DNA from: Turnera subulata
Lineage: Eukaryota; Streptophyta; Magnoliopsida; Malpighiales; Passifloraceae
Length of the DNA stretch: 64,000 nucleotides
Assembly (NCBI GenBank): GCA_028386065.3
Contig: JAKUCV010001437.1
Span: forward strand, 1 to 64,000
Reading direction: 5' to 3'
Part shown: positions 34,840-46,712 of the stretch, in pieces
How the letters are laid out: every line of letters starts with the position of its first letter
Numbering within the stretch: the first letter of the stretch is position 1
Notes under the pieces: generated by a model
Told to the model about the DNA's origin: nothing
What the model saw: the letters and a program-made list of their open reading frames with translations, nothing else
Database searches by the model: none
Position numbers and translations under genes: made by a program

Positions 34840-35650
34840 CTGGCCTCACTCTCGCATCGAGACCTACATGGTGGGTTTCGTCCTCGCCAACATAGTGGGC
34901 CTCAAGTACTACTCCGGCCGAATCACCGGGCGCGAACTGGTGGGTCTCGTCCGAGAACCTCTTAACCCTTACGACGGGAATGCCATCAAGGTCCTCAACA
35001 CCCTATCCGTCTAGGTGGGTCACATAGAAAGGTCAGTCGCCGCCGTTTTGTCCCCTTTGATTGACTCCCATAGGGTTACCGTTGAAGGGATTGTACCCAA
35101 TTTCGGGGCCAAGAATAAGTTCAGGACTTCTTGCCAAGTTCATCTCTTTGTACGTCTCGAGGATTTTGAGGTTGTTAGGTCCGCCATTTCGGGGGCGGGG
35201 ATGGTCCTCCTCCCGCCTTTGCATTCGCCTCTAGGTTCCTTCGATGCTATGGTGGTGAGGGAAAGGAGTAAGGAAAGGGATGGTGTTAAGATTTTGGATG
35301 AGGTATTTAAGTTGGCAGACGAGCGTGCCCGTAAGGAAGGCCAAATGGGGCATCTTGAACCCCAAACGGAAGTTATCAAGTCTCCCCTTTTTCCTCACCA
35401 GAAGGAGGCCTTGTGGTGGCTGGTGAACAGAGAGAACTCCACTGAATTGCCTCCTTTTCGGGAGGAGAGGGATGGGGAATATGTGAATGTTCTTACCAAT
35501 TTTCACACGGACAAGCACCCTGAGCCTTTGTGTGGGGGAATTCTTGCAGATGATATGGGCCTGGGAAAGACTCTAACCTTGCTCTCTTTGATTGCTCTTG
35601 ATAAATGTGGTGGAAACACTGGTTGGGAATTTATGTGGAGTGGCACATTG
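34840..35650 (+). pseudogene. HIRAN-SNF2 helicase (SMARCA3-like) fragment captured by the Pack-MULE
   Basis: It starts near RIETYMVGFVLANIVGLKYY, the N-terminal HIRAN domain of plant SMARCA3-like 1 proteins, with GLVREPLNPYDGNAIKVLN. A TAG at 35012-35014 interrupts HIRAN where relatives have Gln. From 35015 the frame stays open: VGHIERSVAAV, LFPHQKEALWWLVNRE, and the SNF2 motif I GGILADDMGLGKTLTLLSLI. It then runs into the right TIR and stops at 35663-35665. The family are ATP-dependent DNA translocases in post-replication repair. Only the N-terminal third is present, in a different frame from the peroxidase piece. Confidence 0.87.
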
Positions 35651-35957
35651 TTAATAATCCATTAAAACGATTTAATCATTTTATATTATTTTAAAAAACT
35701 AAATTTAATTTTCATTTTCATTGGTATTTAATATTTTGTGAAAAAATGAAAAAAAAAAGAAACTGGAAATTGGATGTAATTTGGGCCCAGCCCCCAAGAC
35801 ACATGGCGGGCTGTGATTGGTCGACCTGCAATTGGAGGTAATTTAGACAACATTGCTTCATTTCCAACAGGTTCGGGGACACAATGTTTGAAATAAAAAA
35901 AAAAGGACACAAACATTGAAATCGGAAAAGTGAAAGGACACACCGCGTCTTTTAACC
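35651..35957 (-). repeat. Right terminal inverted repeat of the Pack-MULE
   Basis: 307 bp, inverted copy of 34068-34374, followed by the duplicated GATTAAATTT. Confidence 0.92.
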
Positions 35958-36119
35958 GATTAAATTTATACTTTGTCGAGTGTAAAACAGAAAAGAAAAC
36001 CTGAAGCAACCCGAGGAGTATGATCATATATATATATATATACACACGCATAGAATTTAATGTAAATCTATGCGTATATAAAGAAATCTATACGCATAGA
36101 ATTTTCTAAATTGATATCA

Positions 36120-36640
36120 TATAATTTAATATGATAATAATTTTTTATTATTTAGTAAATATTTTATAAAAAATTTTAACATTCTATTCCTAAATTAAAT
36201 ACAAACCCTTAGAATTCAATGGGATTAGGACTAGTTTTTTTGGAGTTTTAAAAACCATTAAAATTCCATGGTGTAAAAACTACATTTCTTGGGTTATTTT
36301 CATTTAGACAATATTTTTTAAAATTCCTAATATTAAGTGCAAACTCTTGGAATTTTTCTACACCCTATGCATGTAAATAAAGGGACACATGTTAGGAATG
36401 ACATACATCAACTTCGTTCTCTTAATCTTTTTCCCTCTCTTTCTTACTCTTTTTTCTTAAAAGTATATGTATCTATATATATAGGCCTAATTTGATGCAC
36501 TATTATTCCCTACATTGGAAAAATATACATCTAAATTATGGTAAAATCAAGATAAATTTAAGTGCTATTTTCTTTCATTTTTTTAATAAAGAAATATACT
36601 TAAATGATGTAGATATTTTTTCACACCGATAAAGTTGCTA
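36120..36640 (+). repeat. Dispersed repeat, copy 2
   Basis: Direct-orientation relative of 1864-2450; it shares the TTTTTTATTATTTAGTAAATA start, the CACATGTTAGGAATGA block and the GATGTAGATATTTTTTC tail. Borders not fixed. Confidence 0.4.
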
Positions 36641-38619
36641 ATTATAAATGGAAAACTCAACCTATTTTTTTCCCTCTGCACACGGAGGCTTGACTAGATA
36701 ACCGAGAAAAGACCGTCAGCTTCTTCACAATCACCAGTTTCATTAAAACAATACCACCTGAAGGAAGTTGGCAATCAACTCAGTATATATGAATATCAGA
36801 ACAATAGTGGGATAGTCAAGTTTGTCGTTGATTACGTAAAATTTTGTCCGCTAATGTGAAATAATAATGTCCCAGTTTAATTGTTAACCATGGAGCCAAT
36901 TTATTGGTGAAGTGAAATGACAGTTAATATCTTTTTAACCAAAGGTCATTAGTGAGTCATTCCTTCATAATGCCACAATGGAATCATTACGTGTGGCGTA
37001 ATATGATTTTCGTAGTCATGGGTGAGATCATTTTGACTTTGTTATAAGTCAATATCAGAAAATGCTTCATGGGAAAGGATATTAGCAATTCTGACTTCTG
37101 ACAAAAAAAGAAAAGTTAATAGCACACTAATTGGAACGAAATGGCAATAAAATCTTAATTAATCCATTTTATTTTTACTGTAAACAACCTCAATATAAGA
37201 ATTATGTCTTAAAATATAGCCAATCAAATAACAAAAATGACTGGGATTGTATTTTTACTCCATGCCAAATAGTGCCAGCCACAGCTAAAAGTATTTGTGT
37301 TCAGCTCCTCGGCTGTAAATGTGGACAGTAGGGGGGACAAAGTTGTCCAATACTGATCATTCATTTTAATCCAATCCAATGGTTTCTATTTAAAACACAA
37401 AACTTAAATCCCGATTGTACTGCTTATGATTTAAGCTAACAAACTATCTTCCATTTTAGAATTTACAGGATGAAACTCTATGGCTTTTCTACTCTAATTT
37501 TTCTGCAATCTTTACCGACCTCAACTTCTAATTCAAGTATGAGATATGTTTTGCTATTTGAATCAAGGTCGTTGGTTCAAGTATAACGTGTTTGCGTTGA
37601 TGAAGAAGTACGAGAAATACAGGAGTGCACTAATCGACTATATGTACCACTATAAATAACCTCATCCTAGTAATTTTGTTCTAGAATATACCCAAGAAAA
37701 AGGTCATATATATTCTCTTTCCTATTCCAATCTCAAGGGTCACCAATCATCCATCGCCCAAGTGTTATGAGTCGATTCTGTGGGAAATCTATGTAGAAGG
37801 TGAAGCAGTAGGTGACTATACAAAGTCAATAAGAGGCAACCTTTTTTTTTTATTAAGATATAAACAATGGACTGGGGATATCCCCAAGAGGTCAGATTGT
37901 GTTGTACTGCTTGACGTACCAATAGTTCAACATTGGGTGAAAAGAAAACGAGAGAAAAACAAGCAGCTATGAATCCCATGCTCCTCCTGTTACGCTAAAA
38001 ATGATCATGACATTGCAGTACTCTGATTTATGTAGCTTACAAACTAGCTATTTGTACTTCAAGTTGAATAGACAAATGATTAATATTTTATTGAAAAACA
38101 ATAGTATTAAGTTGCATACATATTTCGATACTTGGAGAGGATAGAATTTAAATTAGTTGACACCCAAAATTTGAAAATAAGGATGAAGATACTAAATCTC
38201 AAATGAAAAAAAAAAGAACAAAAAGAAAAGGAGGAGGGCTTTTTTTAGAGATATGAAGATACATAGTTCAAGATCTAATCAAACAAAAATATAAAAAAAA
38301 AAAATTGATATAAGAATTACACTACAAGAATTATAGATCAAGAGGAATTACAAAAACGTACGGCTCCGACAACAAGCATCACGGCTAATATTGTACGTGT
38401 CACAACTACCAAACCAATAGTGGTACAGAAATAGAGAGAAAGCAATTAAAAATTCATAAAGAAGCTCGTTACCCGTAGGAAACAAATTTTTTTAAAAAAA
38501 TTATTATCAATACTAGTAGGAAACAACTTAAGGATGGTTATAAGTAGGAATATATAGCTACGGGCCACAATTATTCCACTATTATTTTTACACGTCTATT
38601 ATGTGGATCTCCATCTGCA
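36641..38619. other. Gene-free AT-rich stretch
   Basis: Short frames only, none with a recognisable domain. Confidence 0.4.
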
Positions 38620-38940
38620 TCAGAGCTGGAAAACATGGAAATTGACAAGCACCAAACTGCTTGATTGTCTTTTTCCCCCGCCCTTCAATTTTTTTTGGGG
38701 GGGACAAACAAACATTGACAAAGCAGAATAAATAAGAGAGTAAAAATCCCCGAAACCAAACAAAAATTGGAGCATTAGGAGGATTTGACTATTTGCACTT
38801 TGTAAATTAAATGTGCCAAAAAGTAAAGTAGTAGCAGTAGCAGTCGTAGTAGAGTCAAAACTGGAGGAGGCGGCAGAGGAAGCGAGAGCACCAGAGGAGA
38901 GTAGAGGAGAGGAGAGGAGAGGACGACTCGATTGCGTCAT
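38620..38940 (-). CDS. Unrecognised small ORF, doubtful
   Basis: 106 codons starting MTQSSRPLLSSPLLSS. Ser/Leu/Thr-rich and partly encoded by CTCTC and GTAGTAGCAG simple repeats; the C-terminal half is AT-derived. No domain is recognised. The reason to list it is the GC-rich, promoter-like block just upstream on this strand (38941-39080). It may equally be a 5' leader of an unseen transcript or chance. Confidence 0.15.
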   Translation of the reverse strand: MTQSSRPLLSSPLLSSGALASSAASSSFDSTTTATATTLLFGTFNLQSANSQILLMLQFLFGFGDFYSLIYSALSMFVCPPQKKLKGGGKRQSSSLVLVNFHVFQL

Positions 38941-39080
38941 TTTGAAAATCTAATACTAAGAGTCAACCAACGGGGTCCACGCGGCGTGCACGCGTGACAT
39001 GACGGTCTGTGGGCCCCACCCCTCCTCCTTTCTCCCATTCCATCCTTCTCCAAGTCAGAGCCCCGATAGTGACACTCTTT
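38941..39080 (-). promoter_or_regulatory. GC-rich promoter-like block
   Basis: A GC-rich island in AT-rich DNA with GTGGGCCCCAC (TCP-type GTGGGNCC on both strands) and GCACGCGTGAC (CGCG-box-like). Such motifs are common in plant promoters. No transcript can be proven. Confidence 0.25.
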
Positions 39081-39187
39081 TTTCTCTTTCTTCTGCCTCA
39101 AACAATTAAAAATACTAATAATCAAGCGATTCGATTTTGTTTACCTAAATTACGAGTTTGATATTTTATTATATATGGAAAATTCTA

Positions 39188-39464
39188 CTCCCTCCATCCT
39201 TTTTTTTTTGACGTTTAAGGTATCTATACACATATTAAAGAATGTATTTAATAGTTGTTCTTTTTAGAATTTGTATTGAATTGAGATTAAATTATCTTTA
39301 ATTTAAGTAAAAATAATATCAATAAAGATATTTAGTAATATCTGATTAGGATAAAAGGCAAAATAGATAAAATTTCATTTAATGCTCATAGAATATCCTA
39401 AAAGGACAATTATTTTGAGACAAAATTAAATTGTTAAAACGTCAATAAAAGAGGGACAGAGGAG
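39188..39464. mobile_element. Stowaway-type MITE
   Basis: Begins CTCCCTCCATCC, ends GGGACAGAGGAG, flanked by TA; inner GACGTTTAAGG and AAAACGTCAA are inverted counterparts. Confidence 0.85.
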
Positions 39465-40377
39465 TAATAAAAAATTATTCCACCTACCGACCACTTCTGA
39501 ATATACAATTCGGATTGAATCCATCCAGAAATAAACACACAGAAAATTTTGGTTCGCAACCAAAAAACATTAATAATAATAGTGGATTATTATTTTTTCC
39601 TTCCTTTTAAAAAAATGTTGTTTACCCTTCTTTTTCAAATACCATCATCATTTTAATCCTTAAAAAATAAAGAAATACTGTCATCATTGCAGGCAAAACT
39701 TCAATTCACATTTCACACTTACCCATCCCCTTCAGTGTTTCAATTCTATTCTTCTGGTTTGAGAGGGGCATGGAAATCCCAAAGTCAAGCTTGCAGTCCA
39801 CACTGTCTATAGTCTATGACTTACTAGTGGATTCGGGAATTTTGGTCAGCGCGGGGACTATATATTGAAATCTCTCAATCAATGATACAAATTTATATTC
39901 CAAGTGTCATTATCCAGGTTTCTGACTTTCTGGGAGAGAACCAAGTTAGGTAAATATTTATATCTTTAGTTGCAATTTTGAGTAGGGATTTGTTGTTGTT
40001 AGAAACACAGAATTTTTGTGAAAGAAACTTAAATATATGGAAATTACATGGACTAGTATAGATATATATATCTTATCTTTGATGTTGTAAACCACTTGTA
40101 CAAAATATATAGCGCAGGCATGTCTTGTTTATGCCGCCATCGATCTTTTTGCTTTTTGTATGAGTTTTCGTTCATAGTAATTAAATTATTTCCTTGTGCA
40201 TGCGCGGCAGTAGTTGGCAAGTGGCAAATGAAGGGTCTAACTCGGATACATCCTGATTTTAAGAATCTGTTGGACTCCATAGGAATTGTATGATTGCACG
40301 GATTTCCATACCGTCGCCATAATACTCGTATGAGGACTATGTCAAACCCTATGGAACCGTTCGAGATTAACTCAATA
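39465..40377. other. Gene-free AT-rich stretch
   Basis: No gene recognised. Confidence 0.4.
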
Positions 40378-40670
40378 CTCCATCTGATCTTTTATATAAG
40401 ACTTTTAAGTTATTTGCATATTTTTTAAGAAATTCATTAAATATAATTAATCTTTTTAATTTGTATTATTCAATTTATCAACTTAATTTTAAATTTAATA
40501 AATAAATAGTCTAAATAAAAGATAGATATAGAACAAATGAGTTTAATACTCCTTAAAAATCTAACTACATCTTATATTTTAAAATAGAATGGAAAGTTTT
40601 AAACGTTTTATATTTTTTTTTAACGTTTTATATTTTTAAACGTTTTATATTACGTACGGAACAGAGGGAG
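40378..40670. mobile_element. Stowaway-type MITE with internal tandem repeat
   Basis: Begins CTCCATCTGATC, ends GGAACAGAGGGAG, flanked by TA. Near the right end AACGTTTTATATTTTT is repeated three times (about 40600-40650). Confidence 0.8.
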
Positions 40671-41666
40671 TAATAATCTAATTCGATTTGATTTTATCGA
40701 TGAGAATGCTTAATTAGTTGAGTTGATTTCATGCGGCCGTGCTCTCGAACTATTCGTTTACTAATCCAAACTTGAATATTTTCCTTAAAAAGGTTAGTCA
40801 CTCTTGTATTATTCGGCCATTTACACCCGTACTGGTATTAATCAAAAAACTCTTCAGAACAGCCAAGGAAAATCGAGAAAGTACATATGTATCTGTATGA
40901 TATTGTTATAACCCTAGAGGAAAATATAGGAAAGTATTTTCATTAGTATAAAAAAAAAATAAATAACCCTGGAGGAAAATATAGGAAAGACATATATGTG
41001 CCATTATTATACCTGCAATTTGATATATTCTCTATATATTGTGTTCTATCAAATCTTTTCTCATTCGACCAATGTTGAAATATTTTTTTTCTTTATAGCT
41101 AGTGGCAAGTAGCGATATACTTTTTTTGTCATTTTAAAAAATTACCAGTGTTATATCTTCGGTCTTTCCGTCCGAGCCCCATCGTGCAGATGGCATTTTG
41201 GAGAACAGTAACACTAGTTAGCCACCTCACCCACAACCATGCATGTGTGATGCGTCGTATCACACTAAGACCGGCCACATTTTTGAATTTACAAAGAAAA
41301 CAGATTAGATATATAGGACTTTTTATTCATCAAGTAATATAGGTGTAGGAGATCCCCCTGGAGGAGGATAAGTCATCCGATCCATAGCACCAGTACTCCT
41401 CTAAAGGAGACATAGCAATCCACATCTTACTATATATAATAAGGATGCATGACAAAATCACAAATTACGGCCCAGCAAGTAAAGGAATAGTCTCTGCGGT
41501 ACAGCTGATGAGATTAGAACTTTTTTTTGATGCAATTAGAACCTAATCACAAAACATCAGAATAACTCACGACATAAGCAAAACTAAAGAAGATATTAAC
41601 TCTTGTCCACATTTTGAGGCTAACAATGAGGTGGACAAATGTTAATTGCACCGGATCTAATAAATA
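40671..41666. other. Gene-free AT-rich stretch
   Basis: Contains a short duplicated segment, CCCT(A/G)GAGGAAAATATAGGAAAG, at 40913 and 40969. No gene recognised. Confidence 0.4.
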
Positions 41667-41791
41667 CTCCCTCTTTTTTTTTTTTTAAGGTTTTTGCACG
41701 ACGACACTTAAAGAATGCATTTAATAGATCTAATCTTTATTAAAAACTTACTTAGATGACAAATTTAACCTTCAATCAATCCAATTTAGTA

Positions 41792-42073
41792 CTCCCTCTG
41801 ATCCACAATAGATGACGTTTAAGGTATTTGCACTCCCATTAAGGGAAGCATTAAATAGATCTATTTTCATTAAATTTTGATATTTAAATTACTAATCTAT
41901 CCTTTTTATTCTCCCAAGAAATAAAAACATGGGTAAATAAGAAAGTAGTTAGGAAGTAGTTGGTTAATTAAATATGGGTAAATATGGAAAAAAATTTTAA
42001 TGCTTGCTAAACGTCATATATTTTGAAACAAAATTAAAAGTCTTAAGCGTCATCTATTGTGGATCAGAGGGAG
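41792..42073. mobile_element. Inner Stowaway MITE with near-perfect ends
   Basis: Ends CTCCCTCTGATCCACAATAG and its inverse are matched over about 31 bp with one difference; TA flanks. It sits inside the MITE 41667-42351. Confidence 0.9.
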
Positions 42074-42092
42074 TAATAATTATTGTAGTGTT

Positions 42093-42232
42093 ATCTTTTG
42101 GGATGCATGTTTTGTATCAAGTTCCACCTGGTTGTCTCAGTTTAGTTCTGCGAGACTTAACTATGTTGTGCCTAGCCCGGTGCCTAGTGGAACCTGAGCT
42201 ACGTTTCTTCTCATCCTGTATTAAAAAAAAAA
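42093..42232 (+). mobile_element. SINE-like retroposon, 140 bp
   Basis: The segment ends in a poly(A) tract of about 10 and is flanked by a 19-bp direct repeat TAATAATTATTGTAGTGTT (42074-42092 and 42233-42251). This is the signature of LINE-mediated retroposition. It contains TGCCTAGCCCGGTGCCTAGTG. A pol III box was not clearly identified, so it could be a SINE or a truncated retrocopy. Confidence 0.75.
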
Positions 42233-45200
42233 TAATAATTATTGTAGTGTTTGGTTAAGGGATAAATATGAAATAAGACGCTTTAATATTATTTGAAACT
42301 CCTCATAAGTTAATGCTCATTGAAACTCTTATAAAAGAGAACAGAGGGAGTAACTTTCATATTAAAAATGAAATTAATGGATAAAGGATTCTGGGAGTCC
42401 TATTATTTTTAGTCATTTTTCAATCGAGTCCTATAATTCTTTTTTTGATTAATAAAGTCCTATTATTTTGAACTATTTATCAAATAAGTCCTATTGTTAA
42501 ATTTTGATGAGTTGGCCGTTATCCTATGACATGACATAATGCTGATGTGTCCAAATGTCTATGTCATTAGGAGTTGATTGATCAAATAAAAAAATTATAG
42601 GACTCAATTAAGATTTTTTTTATAAATTATAGGACTTTTAAATACATTAAGCCCTAAAATTTTTAAATTATTAATTATAAATTTTAACCAAAAATCTTAA
42701 ATCCTAAAGTAATAGATTAAAGTAATAGATTTTAATTTTTAAAAACTTAAACTTCAAAATAATACTAAGATCTTAAATACTAACATCCTAAATCTTAAAT
42801 TCTACATTTAAAATGTTAAAATCCTGAATTTTCAAAGACTTTATATCCATTTTAATAGCGTAACTCATAAATTCTTAAATCTGTAAATTGTAAAATCTTA
42901 AATCGCAAAGCTCTAGACCTCAAAATCATAAACCCTAAAATTCTAATTTTTAGATCGTATATTGTAATGACATAGAATCGTAAATTTTAATATTAAATCC
43001 TAAAATCAAATCTTAAAATATAATTTCACATGGTCCATGCCAAATAAATTGATTATTATTTAAAATAAGGAATTAAGATTTTAGATTATTCACAATTGGT
43101 ATGTAACCTTATTTCTAATGTTAAGGTTAGGATTAAAAATTTTATCATTTAGAGTTTTAAGATTAATGATATAGGATTTAAAATGTAACAGCCCGAGTAA
43201 GAATTTGGTATTTTTACCGGGACTGTAAAAGTCTTTTTACCACAATTTACCGAAAGAATTAATCTTGGGTAATTAATTCAAGTCGAGCGTCGTTTTTTGA
43301 AACCGAGGTTTTTCCCGCTCTCGGGATTTTTCTGTGGATTTTTCGGACCAAAGTTGGTATTTTTCGGGTCCCAGAATCCTCAGAAAAAAAAAAACCGGAA
43401 AATAACTAAGGGGTATCAGTTATTTTCTGGTCCGGACGGGACACGACTGCATGATTGAGTCACGCAGCCGCCTCTTCCTGTGAACCTGTCACTTACCTGT
43501 GCTGCCCATGACTCTGCCTTCCTTTTCCCTACACGTCATCACCTGCAAAATAAAAAAAGAAACACTGCCAACACCCTCATTTTCCCTTCTGCAATTTTTT
43601 CCTCTACACCAAAATCTGCCCAGCAACTCTCTCCTGCATACTACCTAAGAAACCAGTAAAATAAAAGTAAGAAAAAAAAGAGCAAAAAATACTAAACACA
43701 CACACAACCGGTCGGCCACCACCAACGCCACCATCAACAACCACAGAAACCGATCCACCACCAGCTTGATGCTGCCACCTTCCTACTCACTGCCGCCCTG
43801 CTTGCATGTCGGAGCCACGCCCTCTACTGCCTGCTCGCACCGCCGCCTCTCCTGCAGCAGAAACGCCTTCGTCCCCCTGTACCCTCGCTTGCCGCCGCCT
43901 GCAAATCCAAAGTAGCCGACTCCGCCGAGGGGCAGTTCACAACCACGACACGCCTCTGTTCCGTCTCCTCACCGTGCTGCTGCTGTAGCCACGCCGCACC
44001 TACCGGCCGCTTCCACCAGTTCTTCTACTCCTCTCCCAGCCCCTCCACTCGATGACGATGCCGAGCCGAGACGAGCTACCTCGTCATTTTCCTCTGCCGC
44101 CGGCTTGCACTGCAGACCCGACAGCACACATCGCCGCGCTATTCGACTCCCTCGTCGCACCGTCACCTGCAGCCGCCAGCGACGCCGTTCCCTCCTCGCC
44201 TCGCCTCGCCCGTGCCTAGCCGCCTGCAACCCTAGGTGAGGAAGCGGGTTGAGCACGACCCGGATGTGGGTCGCGGGTTGACCCGGTTTAGATGGGTTTG
44301 ATTTTGGGCCTGATTGGATATGGGCTTGGGTTTAGGATTTGGGCGTTGGGCTGTGTTGACCTGGGCCTGCTGCTTGGGTCTGCCTGGGCTGTAGCATGGC
44401 CTTGGTTGGACCTGTGTAGTGGGTTATATATGTGGCCCAGTCCGAAATTCAATAATAATAATAATAATAAATAATAAACATAATATGAATATATATATAA
44501 TATGTATGGGAAAAATAAAAATATAGTGTATGGTTATATTTTGTGAAAATAAATAAAGTAATTACCATGTTATATTATTTTCAAGAAACTAAGGTAATTA
44601 AAATATGAATTATATCCTTTGCAAAATTACTATATAGTAATTATTTTAGAAAAGAACACATATACTATAAATATTTTGGGAGTATGAGCATACGATATAT
44701 TTTCAGGAAAATATGTTATGGTAATTATATTTTTGGAGGATTATAATTATTTTATATAATAATTTTGGAAAATATAAATAAAAATACATATCTTTCCAGA
44801 AAAAAAGGGGTATTTTATGATGATTATAATTTTTGGAAAATGATAAACGAAACGCCCCGACCCGTATTTACCGTACACAGTAAACACGTGCCGGAACTGT
44901 GACAATCCAACCAGACAAAGCCCAGCATACAGTGTATACAACAGTAACTCGGGCTCAACAACCCAAAAATTATAACGTCAATAACAACATAATCGGCCCA
45001 ATGGCCCAACAATAACAAAATAATGCACAGCGGAAGACTTAATAACTCACAAAACACTATATGTGACACTGATGCAAACTATGGATCCGAGCCCGGTCCA
45101 AGGGATAACGCCGCAGCCTGTCTGGAATGCACCATTCCTGTACCATAAATAACTCATCCTATGGGATGAAAGCCCGCAGGTGAGGGGTGAGTCCGAAGTG

Positions 45201-45432
45201 CTCACCGACGAAGGATAGACAATCAATATGCAACTATAATAACTCAAGGTCCAAAAACAGGTGAAAACCACCAAAAACATACCCAACCGAAAACTCGACC
45301 CAAAACCGGTCCAAGACCAAAAGACTAAAACAAAAATCCAATTTTATCTTTCCGGGTCCCGTCACGGACAAGCTAGAGGTCAGACCTGGTTATCAACATA
45401 TTCCGGGTGCCAGACCAAATCCAGAGAACCCA

Positions 45433-45812
45433 GGGATCGACATCCCAAAAATACGAACCCAGGGATAGACATCCCAAAAATAATCACGGGATAGACATCC
45501 CAAGCATAGACATGCTTATCACAAGTAACCCAGGTCATGGCCACCACGAAACAGTCTTAAACCATCGAGTCGTACCACTAATTACCACGTGACAATCATA
45601 TTATCATCAAAACCAAATCTCAGGGATCAACATCCCTATCCAAAATACTAGGATAGACATCCCTACTCAAAATCAAGGATCGACATCCTTATCACAATTT
45701 ATTATCTATTTCATTATTCTTATGGCCAAAGACACGAAAATAAATATCCAAAACCCGACGCACAGGGATAAACATCCCAAAAACCAAATCAAAATACTGG
45801 GATAAACATCCC
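45433..45812 (-). repeat. Array of nine short stem-loops (B-type copy in the inner insert)
   Basis: Dyads on the plus strand: 45433-45446, 45462-45475, 45488-45501, 45502-45517, 45622-45637, 45651-45662, 45675-45690, 45765-45778 and 45799-45812. On the sense (minus) strand they read GGGATGTCGATCCC, GGGATGTTTATCCC, AAGCATGTCTATGCTT, AAGGATGTCGATCCTT and similar. Arms change together while the core ATGTYKAT stays. Confidence 0.9.
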
Positions 45813-46291
45813 GACAACAATCACAAGAAATGCAACAACCAACAGTGCATTAAACATCAAACACAATAACCGAGTAATACAGGCACATATTGAAGGAAAT
45901 CTGAAGCGCCCCGACCCGTATTTACCGTAACACAGTAAAAACTTGCCGAAACTATTCTTATTGATAGGGAATACACTACAACAATCCGTATGTACAACTG
46001 GAAAACAAATACAACAACCGTCACCCAACACGGGGACCATTATTCAGCAGCTCACAGCTCACAATATATAACAGCAGCAAAGAAAAGAGCAAGCAACAGA
46101 GGCAGAGTGACAAACAGCCTCAAAGTCATATGAACAAGCAATCACAGTAGCGGAAATATAATACAGCATCATATGCAACAGAACAGCAGCGGAAGACTTT
46201 ATGCACATGCAGCGGAGGTATGGATTCGGAGTCAGGTGGAGAAGAAAGCAGCAGCCATCGGACGTCGTACCTGAACTACGAAATAACTTAA

Positions 46292-46340
46292 CCTACGGGA
46301 TGAAACCCCGCAGGCGAGGGGTGAGTCCGAAGTACTCACC
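46292..46340 (-). other. Conserved paired-hairpin block of the LTRs
   Basis: Two adjacent dyads (sense strand GGTGAGTACTTCGGACTCACC and CCTGCGGGGTTTCATCCCGTAGG, the latter given here as two arms around TTTCA) occur in all three LTR copies: here, at about 45154-45206 (minus) and at 49863-49912 (plus). It is the best conserved part between subfamilies A and B. Confidence 0.65.
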
Positions 46341-46563
46341 GACGAAGGATAAACAGTGATATGCAGGCAACCGTAATACAGTAAAGAAATCACAGGCAGA
46401 CAATTATACAAATCAAACAAGACTGAGCCGAGACCAAAAGAATATTTATTATTATTCCAATTTTATTTTCCAGGCCCCCGTCACTGGACAAGTTAGGGTC
46501 GTACCAGGTTATCAATTAATTCCGGATGCCAGGCCAAAAGAACGTACCAAACCTTACCATACC

Positions 46564-46712
46564 GGGACCACGTCCCAAAACCAGATATTTGGTATATCCA
46601 AACCACTGGGTATTTGGTATACCCCAACCACAGGCATCAACATGCCAACTGGATATTCAGTATATCCGAACCACTAGGTATTCGGTATACCAACCACAGG
46701 CATCAACATGCC
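46564..46712 (-). repeat. Array of seven short stem-loops (LTR A)
   Basis: Dyads at 46564-46576, 46584-46598, 46608-46624, 46633-46646, 46651-46667, 46677-46691 and 46699-46712. On the sense strand: GGCATGTTGATGCC (twice), GGTATACCGAATACC, GGATATACTGAATATCC, GGGTATACCAAATACCC, GATATACCAAATATC and GGGACGTGGTCCC. The array is at the same LTR position as in B, but with different arms and mostly a different loop. Confidence 0.9.

Larger units (their letters stand above)
34058..35967 (+). mobile_element. Pack-MULE with captured gene fragments
   Basis: The element 34068-35957 (1890 bp) begins GGTTAAAAGACGC and ends with its complement, GCGTCTTTTAACC. The terminal inverted repeats are 34068-34374 and 35651-35957, each 307 bp and strongly similar. 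A perfect 10-bp duplication GATTAAATTT flanks it (34058-34067 and 35958-35967). Long TIRs with a 9-11 bp duplication define Mutator-like elements. The interior has no transposase but two host gene fragments in the same orientation: class III peroxidase, then SMARCA3-like helicase. That is the definition of a Pack-MULE. Confidence 0.93.
41667..42351. mobile_element. Outer Stowaway MITE carrying two later insertions
   Basis: Left end CTCCCTC followed by a T run, right end GAGAACAGAGGGAG, with TA on both sides. It was enlarged by the inner MITE at 41792-42073 and the retroposon at 42093-42232. Confidence 0.75.

Noticed and set aside
34451..34840. Pro/Ser-rich open frame over the start of the captured region
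   Set aside because: It is an alternative frame of the GC-rich peroxidase fragment; the peroxidase motifs are in another frame.
42650..43180. Interstitial telomeric repeat
   Set aside because: CCTAAA-like words are frequent, but there is no regular CCCTAAA tandem; it is AT-rich filler within the MULE arms.
43806..44256. Short Ala/Arg-rich frames on both strands
   Set aside because: GC-rich part of LTR B, composition-driven, no conserved protein motif.
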